64,000 bases of DNA, taken from Pteria penguin. Its lineage: Eukaryota; Mollusca; Bivalvia; Pterioida; Pteriidae. Under the pieces are notes generated by a model. That model had not been told where the DNA came from, did not search any database, and worked only from the letters and a program-made list of their open reading frames with translations. A program made the position numbers and the translations under genes. Positions 49,801 through 61,110 of this stretch are shown one piece after another (within the stretch, counting starts at the first letter, position 1; each line of letters begins with the position of its first letter). Location of the stretch: contig CM068585.1 of assembly GCA_035048485.1 (NCBI GenBank), positions 1,047,001 through 1,111,000 on the forward strand. Reading direction: 5' to 3'.

Positions 49801-51962
49801 CTAGAAACGAGCTCGTTGCTAAAGCAACGAGTAGGTTTCCCAAGTTAAAGTCGAAGCAGCGAAGCTGGGATCTCCTACTCTAATACACAATTCTTTTTCA
49901 CGATCCAGATATCTGATCTTTAGTGATGGTATCCACATTGCGCAATCTACTTGCAGAAATTGTAAGTAACGGCGACTTACATTATATACATTATACTGAA
50001 GCCTACATCGCACAATATCGACTACTCTTGACCATATATTTGAAACAAGAAACATGTAGGACAGTCACATTAGTACAATCTGCACGTGTAACCTAGATCT
50101 CTAGTCCTTACTCCCCGCTTTATGTTGTTTATTTGTTAACTTACGCAAGGTATTTCGCGTGTACAGATGTTTGACCTTGAATCGCCACTCTGCTAGAATA
50201 AACAATTCTCCTCGCGATGGCCTTTAGTAATGCCGCTTTCCCCAATATACAAAACAAAGACTTGACAATGTCTCGTATTCCACAGGTAAAGCACTGTAAC
50301 TCGTGATTAATTCACACACGTTTGAAGTCCTGTATAACAGCGGCGCTGTGCGAGGTATTAAGCAAGGCAAATTCACCGCGCTTCTCTAATGTGTAATGCC
50401 GATGCTCGGAGAAGATTTCTTTATAGCCTTGTACAGCAGTAGCTCGTAGAATGTAAATATTGTGGGGTTTTTTTTCTTTTTTTGTTTGTTTTTTTTTTGG
50501 GGGGGGGGTTGTTTTTTGTTTTTGTTTTTGTTTTTTTATTTAAGAATTCGAATGCATAATACTTTCTCAAACTCTATTTTATAGAAAGCACATTAAATCG
50601 CGAATGAATTAATCGCGAGTTATTGCGCCTTGTCCATGGAAGAAGTCCTATATAACAGCGGTGCCGTGCAAGGTATTAAGCAAGGCAAATTCACCGCGCT
50701 TCTGAAGATATGTTTATTGCGTTGTTCATCAGTAGAGTGCCCAAAATTTGATTTTTGTTTAAGAAATCGAAATCAAAATGCTTTCTCAAACTCTTGTTTT
50801 TATAATTTGTTCATACGACGAATAAAAAATACTTGAAAGTTACGCAAGTAAGATATTTTATTAAAAAAATCTTTAAATTGCTCAATTTCAAATACTGAGA
50901 AACATGTTTCATAGTAAAATCGTTACGGAAAATCGTTTCGTAATGTTTTAGGAACTGTAAGACTAAAAATAAGACAGTTTTGATGACAGCCGATGAAAGT
51001 TCTAAAGATATGAACCTAGAGAACATAACAGTGAAAATTTGAGAGATCTACCATTAAAAATAAAAGCTACATACGCGAAAATTGAAAAAAATTTATTATT
51101 ACGTAATTTTCTTAAAAAGCCGTATATTTCGAAATTTTTTTTCATTAAACGGGAGTATGTGTCTGTGAAAACTAATAGCCGAAAGATGAAATTTCAAAAT
51201 AAAGCAGCTTTTTAGAAATTGAAAGTGAAAAATTTGCTAACTGCGGCGCGTATTTCTCACTTTCCGAGGGTGGCTCTCGATAGCTTTCCCCGATAACCTA
51301 GGGAAAACGGAAAATCATAGGAAGTTTATGAAAATTAAATCTAAAAGAGTGAACCCTTCTCATGCATAGGATTTATTTTGGTGGCAATCCGATGTAAAAT
51401 AAGCGAATGACAACGAAATTACTTTAATCACCAAATTTTTTTAAATTTTTAAATTTTCACTTAAAAATGGTATTAGAATAGTTCGATTTCCCTCAAATTT
51501 TGTATGCCACTATTATTTTGCATTCTAAACTAACCCTCCAAATTTGAGCGAGATCGGACGATAAATAAACACGGTCGCAAAATACGCATTTTTCGTCTCA
51601 GGCTAGCTAAATAGTCTTATCAGGTATGAAACAGGTAAATGTCTTTATTATTGCGCGTGAGCACAAGACAACGTTTAGTGAAAATTTCATCAAAATTGGC
51701 CGATAAATAACGAAGCTATAGATACCCAAATATTTGACCTTTTAGGCGCCCTTGCGCCCTTATAAAGCGCTAATTCAAAAAAATGAAAAAATCACTCCTG
51801 AAGAAAAATATGTAAATTTAAATGCTGCAAACAGAATAGCTCTATCTTGAATAGTAAGCGAGAAAAGGCTGCCGACATAAAACGGCGGAAGAATAATAAT
51901 AATAATAATAAGAAAGGACGGTAGAATAATAAAAGGTTTCACAAGTGAAACTTGTGAAACCT
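49801..51962 (+). mobile_element. Hairpin-bounded element, second family, in a larp1 intron
   Basis: Preceded by (TAA)n, it starts CTAGAAACGAG with an 8-bp hairpin CTCGTTGC/GCAACGAG, loop TAAA (49812-49831). It ends with the same 12-bp hairpin AGGTTTCACAAG/CTTGTGAAACCT, loop TGAAA (51934-51962), and TAA repeats. A segment of about 320 bp is tandemly repeated inside (TATAACAGCGG near 50333 and 50652). The body hardly resembles the 17.7-kb family except for short phrases (GGACGATAAATA, CCGATAAATAACGAAG near the 3' end). It lies against the direction of larp1 transcription and has no coding capacity. Confidence 0.82.
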
Positions 51963-52009
51963 AATAATAATAATAATAAATAAAGTAATATCGTATGTAT
52001 TAGACAGTG

Positions 52010-52260
52010 CTGGAATCCTTCTATTATAAAAAAGAACTTCAAAACAACCCCCAAGGCCCATAACTCTGAAATAACAAAGCCGGCAAATATAAAAATCTAA
52101 AGGAGTTTTCCTTTGCCCTATCATGTATCAAATTCATGTAAATCTTCAAGAGGAAACTTGAATTATTGTGTCATAGAAAGGGTTGACAGGACAGACTGAC
52201 GGACAGACAAAATGATAACAATAGGGCATCCACAGCATGGCCTGACCCTAATAACAAAGT
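52010..52260 (+). repeat. Dispersed repeat fragment, copy b
   Basis: Has CCCAAGGCCCATAACTCTGA, and ends with GGACAGACTGACGGACAGAC and AGGGCATCCACAGCATGG, phrases common in dispersed bivalve repeats. Family unknown. Confidence 0.55.
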
Positions 52261-52572
52261 GCAATCATGTTGCACTATAAGCAATCATGTTGCACAATAA
52301 ATTAATTTAAGGAAAGACAACTCAAAGTACTCTACATTAAATCATGGTTTATTGGGAATAAATTTAATATTTAGGTGGATTAAGCATTAGGTGTGAGAAA
52401 GAGTTTTCTATCTTTTCTGACAATGTATCTCCATCTAACAGATATTATACTTTTACTAATTACTTTGTATTTTCTCTTCAATATTTTCTATCATTAATAT
52501 CCTGTTTCTATCCAGAGCTATTGGTTTCCAGCACCAAATAATAAAACTATAAGATTATAGCATATTACAGAC

Positions 52573-52717
52573 CTGTAGCCATGGGTTGCATCTTCTAATG
52601 ACAATTGACGAAATTCTGTATACATTTTGCGATTGAAATGCTGACGCAAGAAGAATGACCAGAACCTAAACAAGGTGTTCATTTCTGCAGAAAGTCCAAT
52701 ACCCACTTTCTTACGAT
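52573..52717 (-). CDS. larp1: La-related protein 1, exon spanning first-to-middle DM15 repeats
   Basis: 145 bp, with acceptor TTCTTTTGTAG and donor GTCTGT. It encodes [35 protein letters not shown] and [13 protein letters not shown]. This matches the highly conserved [13 protein letters not shown] core of DM15, which binds the first nucleotides of TOP mRNAs in studied animals. The 3.2-kb intron that follows holds a hairpin-bounded mobile element. Confidence 0.95.
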
Positions 52718-53079
52718 CTACAAAAGAAAACAAGGTATTCTTCAATTACTGCCTGTTCTATGGATTATCTTTATCACTTTTTTACCATACCAGGTACATT
52801 CTATATCTACATGATGAGACTACTATTCAAGTCAAGTAATGTTCAGGTCATATTCATTACAGTATATATTTTAACATGATAAATTTCATACAATTGTCAA
52901 CATGTCAGTTTTATGTCAACTTATTTTTTGATGTTACATTGTGGGCTAGTGAAAATGCCTGTGGGCTACTTGACAGGCTGGTAGAGTTTTTGTGGTTTCA
53001 TCAACCCTGCATGACTCAGTCAAACCATGTGATACATTGACCTTAAGATATCTTTCATGATACAGATTCATGAAATGAT

Positions 53080-53430
53080 TACATTATGGTAGTACAGGTT
53101 CATGATATGATTACACTATCGTAGCATAGGTTCATGATATGATTACACTATCGTAGCATAGGTTCATGATATTATTACACTATCGTAGTACAGGTTCATA
53201 TGATTACACTATCGTAGCACAGGTTCATATGATTACACTATCGTAATACAGATTCATGATATGATTACACTAATGTAGCACAGGTTCATGATATGATTAC
53301 ACTATTGTAGTATAGGTTCATGATATGATCCCACTATCGTAGTACAGGTTCATATGATTACACTATCGTAGCACAAGTTCATATGATTACACTATCGTAG
53401 CACAGGTTCATGATATGATTACACTATCGG
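53080..53430. repeat. 29/32-bp tandem repeat in a larp1 intron
   Basis: About eleven units built on GGTTCATGATATGATTACAC followed by TATCGTAGCATA. Short units lack a GAT triplet. It lies between the exons at 52717 and 53795. Confidence 0.9.
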
Positions 53431-53794
53431 AAGCAGTAATTGTACTTTTAGAATACTGAATACAATGTGTTAAGTCTTTGAATGCTAAATAACAAACTTT
53501 CAAACACTTGAGAAACTACAGGAATGAATTTCTATACAGAAAAATAAAAGAAAAGTTTGAAATGTTCATGAAACTAAGCAGCTCTAGAGGAGACAATTCC
53601 TTACAAAAATGTGCAGAAGGAAACAATAACCTTATTATCTTTTTCACTGAAAATAAAGGAATGGGAACCAGGTTGTTCTACATTTACATGTCTTTGTACC
53701 GTACTTAGGCCTCTAGACCGAGACATGCTGATTTACAGCATATCGCTGCATCCCTATTCCTATAGAACACATTCTACAAGATGACCAGACCTAC

Positions 53795-53946
53795 CTTTCA
53801 AAGACTTGGCATGGTACTTGTGGTAGACATGCCAGACAAAGTTGTTTTCTTGGAGTAGTTCATGAGATGGATGATGGAAGTTGGGGAAGGAATGAGGAGT
53901 ACTACCATAGCTGCCATAACTTGTTGCCAACTGACTGTCTGTTGGA
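53795..53946 (-). CDS. larp1: La-related protein 1, exon entering DM15
   Basis: 152 bp, with acceptor TTGTTTACAG and donor GTAGGT. It encodes PTDSQLATSYGSYGSTPHSF then PNFHHPSHELLQENNF and VWHVYHKYHAKSLK. The HPSHELL..N.F..HVYHKY motif is the entry to DM15 in LARP1 proteins. The region before it is a Ser/Tyr/Gly-rich linker. Both junction codons are completed correctly by the adjacent exons. Confidence 0.95.
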
Positions 53947-54249
53947 CTGTAAACAAAGTCAAACATGTAATTAACATTATTCTCATACATGATATGTTAA
54001 AATTCAAATGCTAGATACAAAAACATGATAGAAAGTTGTATGAGGCAATACAAATTCAGAAAAAAAAGCATTCTGAATGCAAGTCCCCCACCAGTCCAAA
54101 CAAAGCCACAAGGGGCTGAATGTCGGACTTGATCTGCAACTTGTCATGGGGAAGCCTGCTATCATGTTTCAGCTTGGTATCTTGGTATTATGGGAAGTAA
54201 AGCTTTTCTTACTCATTATGAGGACTCATGTGAAGAGAAAACCGTTTAC

Positions 54250-54371
54250 CTTTGAGACATAGAATTATTGCGAGATCGTCCAGGTCGATGTTCCCTAGAA
54301 TCCATTACCCAACCTATATGGCTTTCGATTGGAGGGTTACTGGAATGCTTTGTCTTCTTTTTCCTCGGTGT
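54250..54371 (-). CDS. larp1: La-related protein 1, linker exon before DM15
   Basis: 122 bp, with acceptor TAATTATTCAG and donor GTAAAC. It encodes TPRKKKTKHSSNPPIESHIG and WVMDSREHRPGRSRNNSMSQ. The HSSNPP.ESH.GWVMDSREHRP string is a LARP1 signature upstream of DM15. The preceding intron (54372-56062) consists mostly of a 40-bp minisatellite. Confidence 0.95.
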
Positions 54372-54689
54372 CTGAATAATTATACAAGATCGTAAGTACA
54401 GTCTCAAAATACTGAACAAGATGCAATACTTGCCCTGTAGCTGTTGAAAGGTTTTTTCTGACCGGAACTTACTTCTCACTTTAACAAAATATATGTACCT
54501 TGATACAGGTACAAGTGAAAATAAAGATTACATCATTTCAAAATATCCAAGACATTATGCTTGGATAGCAGAAGTACTTTAAAGAAAGTTACTACATTAA
54601 AAGCTTCTGTTGTTATTTCATGTCATGTCAAAGTTGTTCACTTATACAGTTGTATGCTCTGTGTAATACACTGCACAGAAATTTCTGTC

Positions 54690-56062
54690 TATTTAACAGA
54701 CCTCGATTGACTCACTATAACAGAAGTTAATGAACAATAACCTAGATTGACTCACTATAACAGAAAATAATGAGCACTGACCTAGATTGACTCACTATAA
54801 TAGAAGTTAATGAGCACTGACCTAGACTGACTCACTATAACAGAAGTTAATGAGCACTGACCTAGACTGACTCACTATAACAGAAGTTAATGAGCACTGA
54901 CCTAGACTGACTCACTATAATAGAAGTTAATGAGCACTGACCTAGATTGACTCACTATAACAGAAGTTAATGAGCACTGACCTAGATTGACTCACTATAA
55001 CAGAAGTTAATGAGCACTGACCTAGATTGACTCACTATAACAGAAGTTAATGAGCACTGACCTAGATTGACTCACTATAACAGACGTTAATGAGCACTGA
55101 CCTAGACTGAGTCACTATAACAGAAGTTAATGAGCACTGACCTAGATTGACTCACTATAACAGAAGTTAATGAGCACTGACCTAGATTGACTCACTATAA
55201 CAGAAGTTAATGAGCACTGACCTAGATTGACTCACTATAACAGAAGTTAATGAGCACTGACCTAGATTGACTCACTATAACAGAAGTTAATGAGCACTGA
55301 CCTAGATTGACCCACTATAACAGACGTTAATGAGCACTGACCTAGATTGACTCACTATAACAGAAGTTAATGAGCACTGACCTAGACTGACTCACTATAA
55401 TAGAAGTTAATGAGCACTGACCTAGATTGACTCACTATAACAGAAGTTAATGAGCACTGACCTAGATTGACTCACTATAACAGAAGTTAATGAGCACTGA
55501 CCTAGATTGACCCACTATAACAGAAGTTAATGAGCACTGACCTAGATTGACTTACTATAACAGAAGTTAATGAGCACTGACCTAGATTGACCCACTATAA
55601 CAGAAGTTAATGAGCACTGACCTAGATTGACTTACTATAACAGAAGTTAATGAGCACTGACCTAGATTGACTCACTATAACAGAAGTTAATGAGCACTGA
55701 CCTAGATTGACTCACTATAACAGACGTTAATGAGCACTGACCTAGATTGACTCACTATAACAGAAGTTAATGAGCACTGACCTAGATTGACTCACTATAA
55801 CAGAAGTTAATGAGCACTGACCTAGATTGACTCACTATAACAGAAGTTAATGAGCACTGACCTAGATTGACTCACTATAACAGAAGTTAATGAGCACTGA
55901 CCTAGATTGACTCACTATAACAGAAGTTAATGAGCACTGACCTAGACTGACTCACTATAACAGACGTTAATGAGCACTGACCTAGATTGACTCACTATAA
56001 CAGAAGTTAATGAGCACTGACCTAGATTGACTCACTATAACATAAGTTAATGAGCACTGTAC
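54690..56062 (-). repeat. 40-bp minisatellite filling a larp1 intron, anchored at the splice donor
   Basis: About 34 nearly identical 40-bp units. On the transcribed (minus) strand each contains CTAGGTCAGTGCTCATTAAC and TTCTGTTATAGTGAGTCAAT. The first unit begins exactly at the donor of the 56063-56241 exon, whose sequence is CTCAGGTACAGTGCTCATTAA, so every unit repeats a donor-like AG|GTCAGT. The array makes up about 80% of the 1.69-kb intron. Confidence 0.96.
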
Positions 56063-56241
56063 CTGAGGATCTGGAGGTCTAGTAGAATCTTTCACTACAG
56101 GATAGAAACGTGGTGCTTTATCCTCTTTCCTACTCCGTGGGGTGCGAGAACCACCAGGAGTGTTTGGCACATTAGCAGGTAGGGAACGAGCCACCTCCTG
56201 TTGGTTTGCAGCAGACGGTGGTGGACTAGGAATCTTCTTTG
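56063..56241 (-). CDS. larp1: La-related protein 1, proline-rich linker exon
   Basis: 179 bp, with acceptor TTACACTGTTACAG and a weak donor, CAG|GTACAG. It encodes KKIPSPPPSAANQQ, EVARSLPANVPNTPGGSRTP and APRFYPVVKD. ARSLP..VP..P and RFYPVVK are conserved LARP1 landmarks. The donor coincides with the first unit of the intronic 40-bp minisatellite. Retention of the array would add about 30 codons and then a stop. Confidence 0.94.
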
Positions 56242-56387
56242 CTGTAACAGTGTAAGAAAAGTAAAGTAAAGCATGCTGATTTCTTGATAGATATCATAAA
56301 AGATTATAGTTTAGAGGAAATACATTTAAAGCAGATGTTATTTATTTTTAAAATATATTTAGTCTTCTGTAACACAAAATATATGTA

Positions 56388-57828
56388 CTGTCAAGTCCGG
56401 TTATCTTGCGCGTCCGGTGATTTTGTGCAGCTCGTACGTTCGCTTTACCCATATTATTCTATTGTCTGTTAATCCTTTCTTAAGACCAAAATCATCAAAT
56501 TATCTTTTGTGTGAAATGTACTCTAGTCTGGTAAGTTATCAACAAAGCAAATAAAATGTCCACATGCATTTTCTACATCATACCACTGAACAAACATTTC
56601 CATAATGCGTACGCAGCAACGGGTCAAGTGACGTCGCTTATTTCATGAATATTATGTAGCCCCGCTACTTTGGCCTAGTTTTCAATTTATCGATAGAAAA
56701 GGGCAGTTTTGAAGTTTCATTGTCCAAATTTCCAAACTAGACAACGGTTTGGTCTTGTTTAAAAATCCTCGAGCATCACAAAGCGTTGCAAGTGATACTG
56801 GCTGAAACGTTTTAACACCAGAGACCTATACATGTATGTATTATAGGCCTCTGATAACACCATATGCAAATCAAGGGAGAAAAATTCTATGGAATGCAGA
56901 AAATGAAAAGATCTAACATTTTGGGAGATCGATGCACTTGATAAAATATTGAACAGTTGGTATTGTATTTACTGAATTTTGGGTTTTTTTTATTTATTTG
57001 TTTATTTTTTTTTTGTATAGTTAGAAGCTTAAAAAAATATGAGCAAGTCTAAATTATTTATTGAAAAAAAGAAAGAAAAAAAAAAAAAACACATATAGGA
57101 TAGGAAAAGGAAAAGAAAAAAAAAAAAAAAAAAAGAAAAAGTAAGATAGGGTAGGTCGCAGACAGATAGAGTGAGTATATATTTTTTAAAAACTAAAATG
57201 GAAGTGTATTTTATGGAAGTAACAGTAAGTTTAATATTACATAGGACTAAATGTTAGTCGGGAAATCGTAGATTGGGGCCAGTGGGTGATATGCGACCAG
57301 TTGATACATTTGAAATATTGTAAATCTATTGAAAACTATTTATGATGACTTTTTTACCTATCCAGTTTGTGATAACGATCTATAAATTAAATCTATTATA
57401 TGCAGTAGTTACACTTTGTGATACGTAAACATGGAGCGAGGCCAGGTTTATGTGACTCCATAAAACAACCATATTTACCTACGTATAACTTCTGTATAAT
57501 GTATAAACTGATTAAACATTATAACTGAAATGTATTAAATTGTATATTTTCGTAACACTACCCCTTTGCGCTCCATAGGCTTTCTTCAGGAAGGGACGTA
57601 CGCACTTCGCAAAATCACCGGACACATCTGCCATCGCCAAAACAAGGAGATACACATGTTTATATGCAGGTATCATACGAAATAAATGAAATGAAATTTT
57701 TATATTTGATGTGAATGATTTTTAATGACGATTTTAATCATCAGAATAATAAAATTGAAAGTTGCAAAACGATAAAGTATTTAATTTAATCGGCAAACAC
57801 TTAGGTGCGCAAAATCACCGGACAGCAT
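56388..57828. mobile_element. Non-autonomous DNA transposon with paired 18-bp terminal motifs
   Basis: Two motifs at the left, GTCCGGTTATCTTGCGCG (56395) and GTCCGGTGATTTTGTGCA (56412), recur inverted at the right as GTCCGGTGATTTTGCG at 57607-57623 and GTCCGGTGATTTTGCGCA at 57806-57823. The interior is AT-rich with poly-A tracts (57064-57136) and no transposase. Exact ends and target duplication are uncertain. It occupies a larp1 intron. Confidence 0.65.
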
Positions 57829-58100
57829 CGTATATCTATCAAAATAAGAGCTGTCCTAATAGGACTAATATGCTTCCCTCTTGGGCAAGGGGGATATAAA
57901 AATGTGAGTCAAATTTTATTTCTACTTCTCTGAACAAAAGTGTAAACTTTATTTTGGGTGAATGATAGTTTGATTTCTCATCATTGAACTTGCCACTTAA
58001 TATATAATGGAAGCACCTGTCAGGTATGAAAATTAATAAATACAAACTTTTTAAATGAACCAAATTATACAAAGTGCTAATTTTCTATTCCATGTTTTAT

Positions 58101-58428
58101 AAGGCCCCCCAAAAATATATGTGTTTCCTATATCATGGCTGAAAATTTAAGGGTTGGTAGGTCGACTCCTCCCCCCCCCCCCCTACTCAGATAGGTTGTA
58201 CAAGTTGGAATGTCTGTCTAATATTGTCCGGTATCCTGGTTTACTACATATTATAGCCAGCACAGTTGCTTGCTGGAAGTTTGAAGCCTTCCCTGTGTGT
58301 GAAATACGATCTCAATTTCTTGTCATGTCGATCCCGATATTTTTCTTAAAAAAAAAAAAACTTGAGTACGGGGGTTAAAACAGGGTCGGTCAAGTTATAG
58401 GAAACACAATTATTTTTTTTAAAGGCCT
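58101..58428. mobile_element. MITE-like inverted-repeat element
   Basis: The left end AAGGCCCCCCAAAAATATAT then GTGTTTCCTATA is matched at the right, inverted, by AGGCCTTTAAAAAAAATAAT then TGTGTTTCCTATA. Length is about 328 bp. It lies in a larp1 intron, about 150 bp from the 58582-58708 exon. Confidence 0.65.
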
Positions 58429-58581
58429 AAACTGAAATATCAGTTTTTAATTACAACCCAGAACTATTTGATTCTGAAGCGCAATTTCACCATTTTGGGT
58501 TCAAAATTGGTGCTGATGGTTCCTTTCCTTTGCCAGACACCTGCCATGCTGGCTAAGTTTTGGGTGTGAATTGTGACTTAC

Positions 58582-58708
58582 TTTGCTGAAGGGTAACTGG
58601 AGGAGGCGGAGGAAGCTGTTGCTTAGCAGGTACATTGGAGGAGGGAGTTATAGACTGAAATTCTTCCTGAGATATCACATTCACATGGCGAAATTTATTA
58701 AAGTCGAA
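58582..58708 (-). CDS. larp1: La-related protein 1, central exon
   Basis: 127 bp, with acceptor TTCTCTTTACAG and donor GTAAGT. It encodes FDFNKFRHVNVISQEEFQSI followed by TPSSNVPAKQQLPPPPPVTL. Its first part corresponds to the conserved FKKVN.IS.E.F segment of LARP1; the rest is a proline-rich linker. Phases fit both neighbours. Confidence 0.93.
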
Positions 58709-59029
58709 CTGTAAAGAGAAATGACACACTTCAGTATTAGTACTACATATACGATTGAAATATCATTAAAGCCAAAGTCATATCTAACACTTTCCCACAC
58801 AATATGTTCAGGGTCCAAATTCTATTTTTCCAGGACAACTTTTCCTTTTCACTGTACAAGAGATATAAATAAAGACTATATTATAGATCTAGCAGCTCTT
58901 GTGATCTGATAAACTGACAAATCTGATTGCCAATTAACCTATTGGCTAACTATGACAAAAATAATTGAACAATAACCAAGTTTAAACTTGACCTAGATAT
59001 CCTTGAAATGTATCTGTATATTAAATATC

Positions 59030-59130
59030 AATTCAATATCTTTATTGGTTCCAGAGATAATGAGTGGAAACTGTAAATGGACCGACAGAAGCAAAACAAT
59101 ATGCCTCTCATTCTTTGAAGGAGGGTATAA
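59030..59130 (+). repeat. Dispersed repeat fragment
   Basis: GGACCGACAGAAGCAAAACA, ATATGCCTCTCATTCTTTGA and AGGAGGGTATAA resemble the 3' part of a common bivalve dispersed repeat, also represented at 60855-61110. Confidence 0.5.
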
Positions 59131-59365
59131 AAAAAAACACTGAAAATGTGCCTCATTAATAGAATTTTCTACTTTTATTATGGAGACATGATATGTCAAT
59201 AAATGGTAATAACCACTTTTTTCCATCAACATGGGCAGAGACAGAAATTCAAACATATTTTATACACTACACTACTTTATTCAGGATGGGGATTATATCA
59301 ATACTACAGGTAAGTAACTTTAAATGATCTAATAAGTTATCCATATCTGATATCTGATCATTTAC

Positions 59366-59573
59366 CTCCAACTCTTCATTTAAGTCTTGTTCATAATAAA
59401 ACAATCCATCGTCGATGACCTTCATCATTTCGGCGGTCATCTTAGCCCTGGGAGTGTGGTCTCCAGTTCTATCACCTTGTGGATGTTTCCTGTATGCTGG
59501 GGGAGTCTGGGTGACTATCAGGATCTTGTTAATGTCGCTGTCAGATAACTCATTGTCAGAATCGTCATCAGAC
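59366..59573 (-). CDS. larp1: La-related protein 1, conserved central exon
   Basis: 208 bp, with acceptor TACCTACAG and donor GTAAAT. It encodes an acidic stretch SDDDSDNELSDSDINKILIV, then TQTPPAYRKHPQGDRTGDHT, and KMTAEMMKVIDDGLFYYEQD. This matches the strongly conserved block between the La/RRM module and DM15 of LARP1 proteins (NKILIVTQTP, HP.GDRTG.HT, INDGLFYYEQDL in vertebrates). Confidence 0.95.
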
Positions 59574-60854
59574 CTGTAGGTATACATGTAGTACAACATA
59601 CATCAAAAAAAAGTTTGACATCTCTAATAAGCTGATAGAAACATTCTTTACGATCATATAGTAACAGAAAATCCAAATAAATGTGAATCACTAGCACTGG
59701 TAGGATCTTTTATATTGAAGACCTCTGTATGTTGGCAACCGTTTAATCCATACTTTACTTTCTCAAAAACTTCACATACCCACACATAAAGGGTGAAAAC
59801 TTATTTCCTAGAATGTTAAATTACTATGATAACTTAGACCCTGGTGTTCAAATCCAAAATGAATTTGAGAATAAAGTATACTTGTTTGATAATGCAATAA
59901 TCTAACTCCAAACTTTAACATCTCAAGATCCTTTTGGTTTTTCTATATTATTCCAAAACACTGATATTTATGTGGTGTATTTACAATACACTATATGTAA
60001 GTTATATATTTATAGTTGGTCATCTAAATACTGAAAAGTAGATATGAATGTAGCAATGCAATAGGCCTATTCCAAACTTGAGCTTCTTTTATACAGTAAT
60101 CAGATCTTAAATATGAGAGGAAAAGTTTGTCTGTAAGCATGTGATGCGAACTAAATTCTTTTAAACAAAAGAATTACAAGTGCCAAAGCCAAAGTAAAAC
60201 ACTGAAATCTATTCATCATAAAAAGACAAATTTGCGCTTCAATTAGTAATGTCTTAAATTCTTCATACTGTTTGTGATTAAATTTTAAAAAATCTGGACT
60301 GTAAACGAAAACTTAAAAATAGTCTGTTGTTAAGCTTAGAATTTTCAAATAGAGCTGGGGATCTAATCAGAAGTCAATATCCAAGACATTAATAACGTTT
60401 TAAGTGCAGATTTGAAATCAATGTGATGTCATACCAGTTATATTTGTTCTATTTACCACAAGGTTCATATCACATTTGATCTCAGAAATCGTAAAGTGCA
60501 TGCATGTCACTACTTCTACATATACTCTAACTATCATCATGTGTTTAAAGAGAAAATCGTAGGTCAATGAAGAAAGAAAAGTGACACTGTCATTACTATA
60601 TGACATACTGGGTATTCATTCTTCTGGCATTTTACAAAAACTAGTCACAGAAAAACTGTCATAATCAATCTGATGATGCATTATAGCAAGGTGCAAATAA
60701 TAAATCCTCCGACTCAGAATATCAATACATCAAAAGCATTATGTAATCTGATGTTAACATTTACTTCATTCTAATATTCTAGCTTTACACTTTCATGTAC
60801 TTGTCTTGTTACTATTAGAAAATCTTGACAAGAACAAGCTGTGTTTATGAAAAA

Positions 60855-61110
60855 CTAATGCCCTTGGCAGCACCGAAGTCCAAAAAGTTATTTTTGTTTT
60901 GAAGGTCACTGTCAAGGTCAAAAGGCCATCAACCTTGGTGTCATTTGAAAGGGTTTCATTAGTTGTGTACCCATGTAAAATATGAAGTCTCTATCCCTAA
61001 CAGTTCCAAAATTATAACCAAGGCTAAAGTTGACAACAGACAAACAAACAAAGAAACAGACAGGACAAAAACAATATGCCACCAATCTATTGATCCGGGG
61101 GCATAAATAT
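60855..61110 (+). repeat. Common bivalve-type dispersed repeat in a larp1 intron
   Basis: AAGGTCACTGTCAAGGTCAA, TGTACCCATGTAAAATATGA, CTCTATCCCTAACAGTTCCA, AGACAGGACAAAAACAATAT and CCGGGGGCATAAATA follow the order I know from many bivalve intron repeats. Family name unknown to me; no coding part. Confidence 0.6.

Noticed and set aside
54690..56062. GACTCACTATA in every unit resembles the phage T7 promoter
   Set aside because: Only the 3' part of the promoter matches and the upstream half is absent; a coincidence in a eukaryotic minisatellite.
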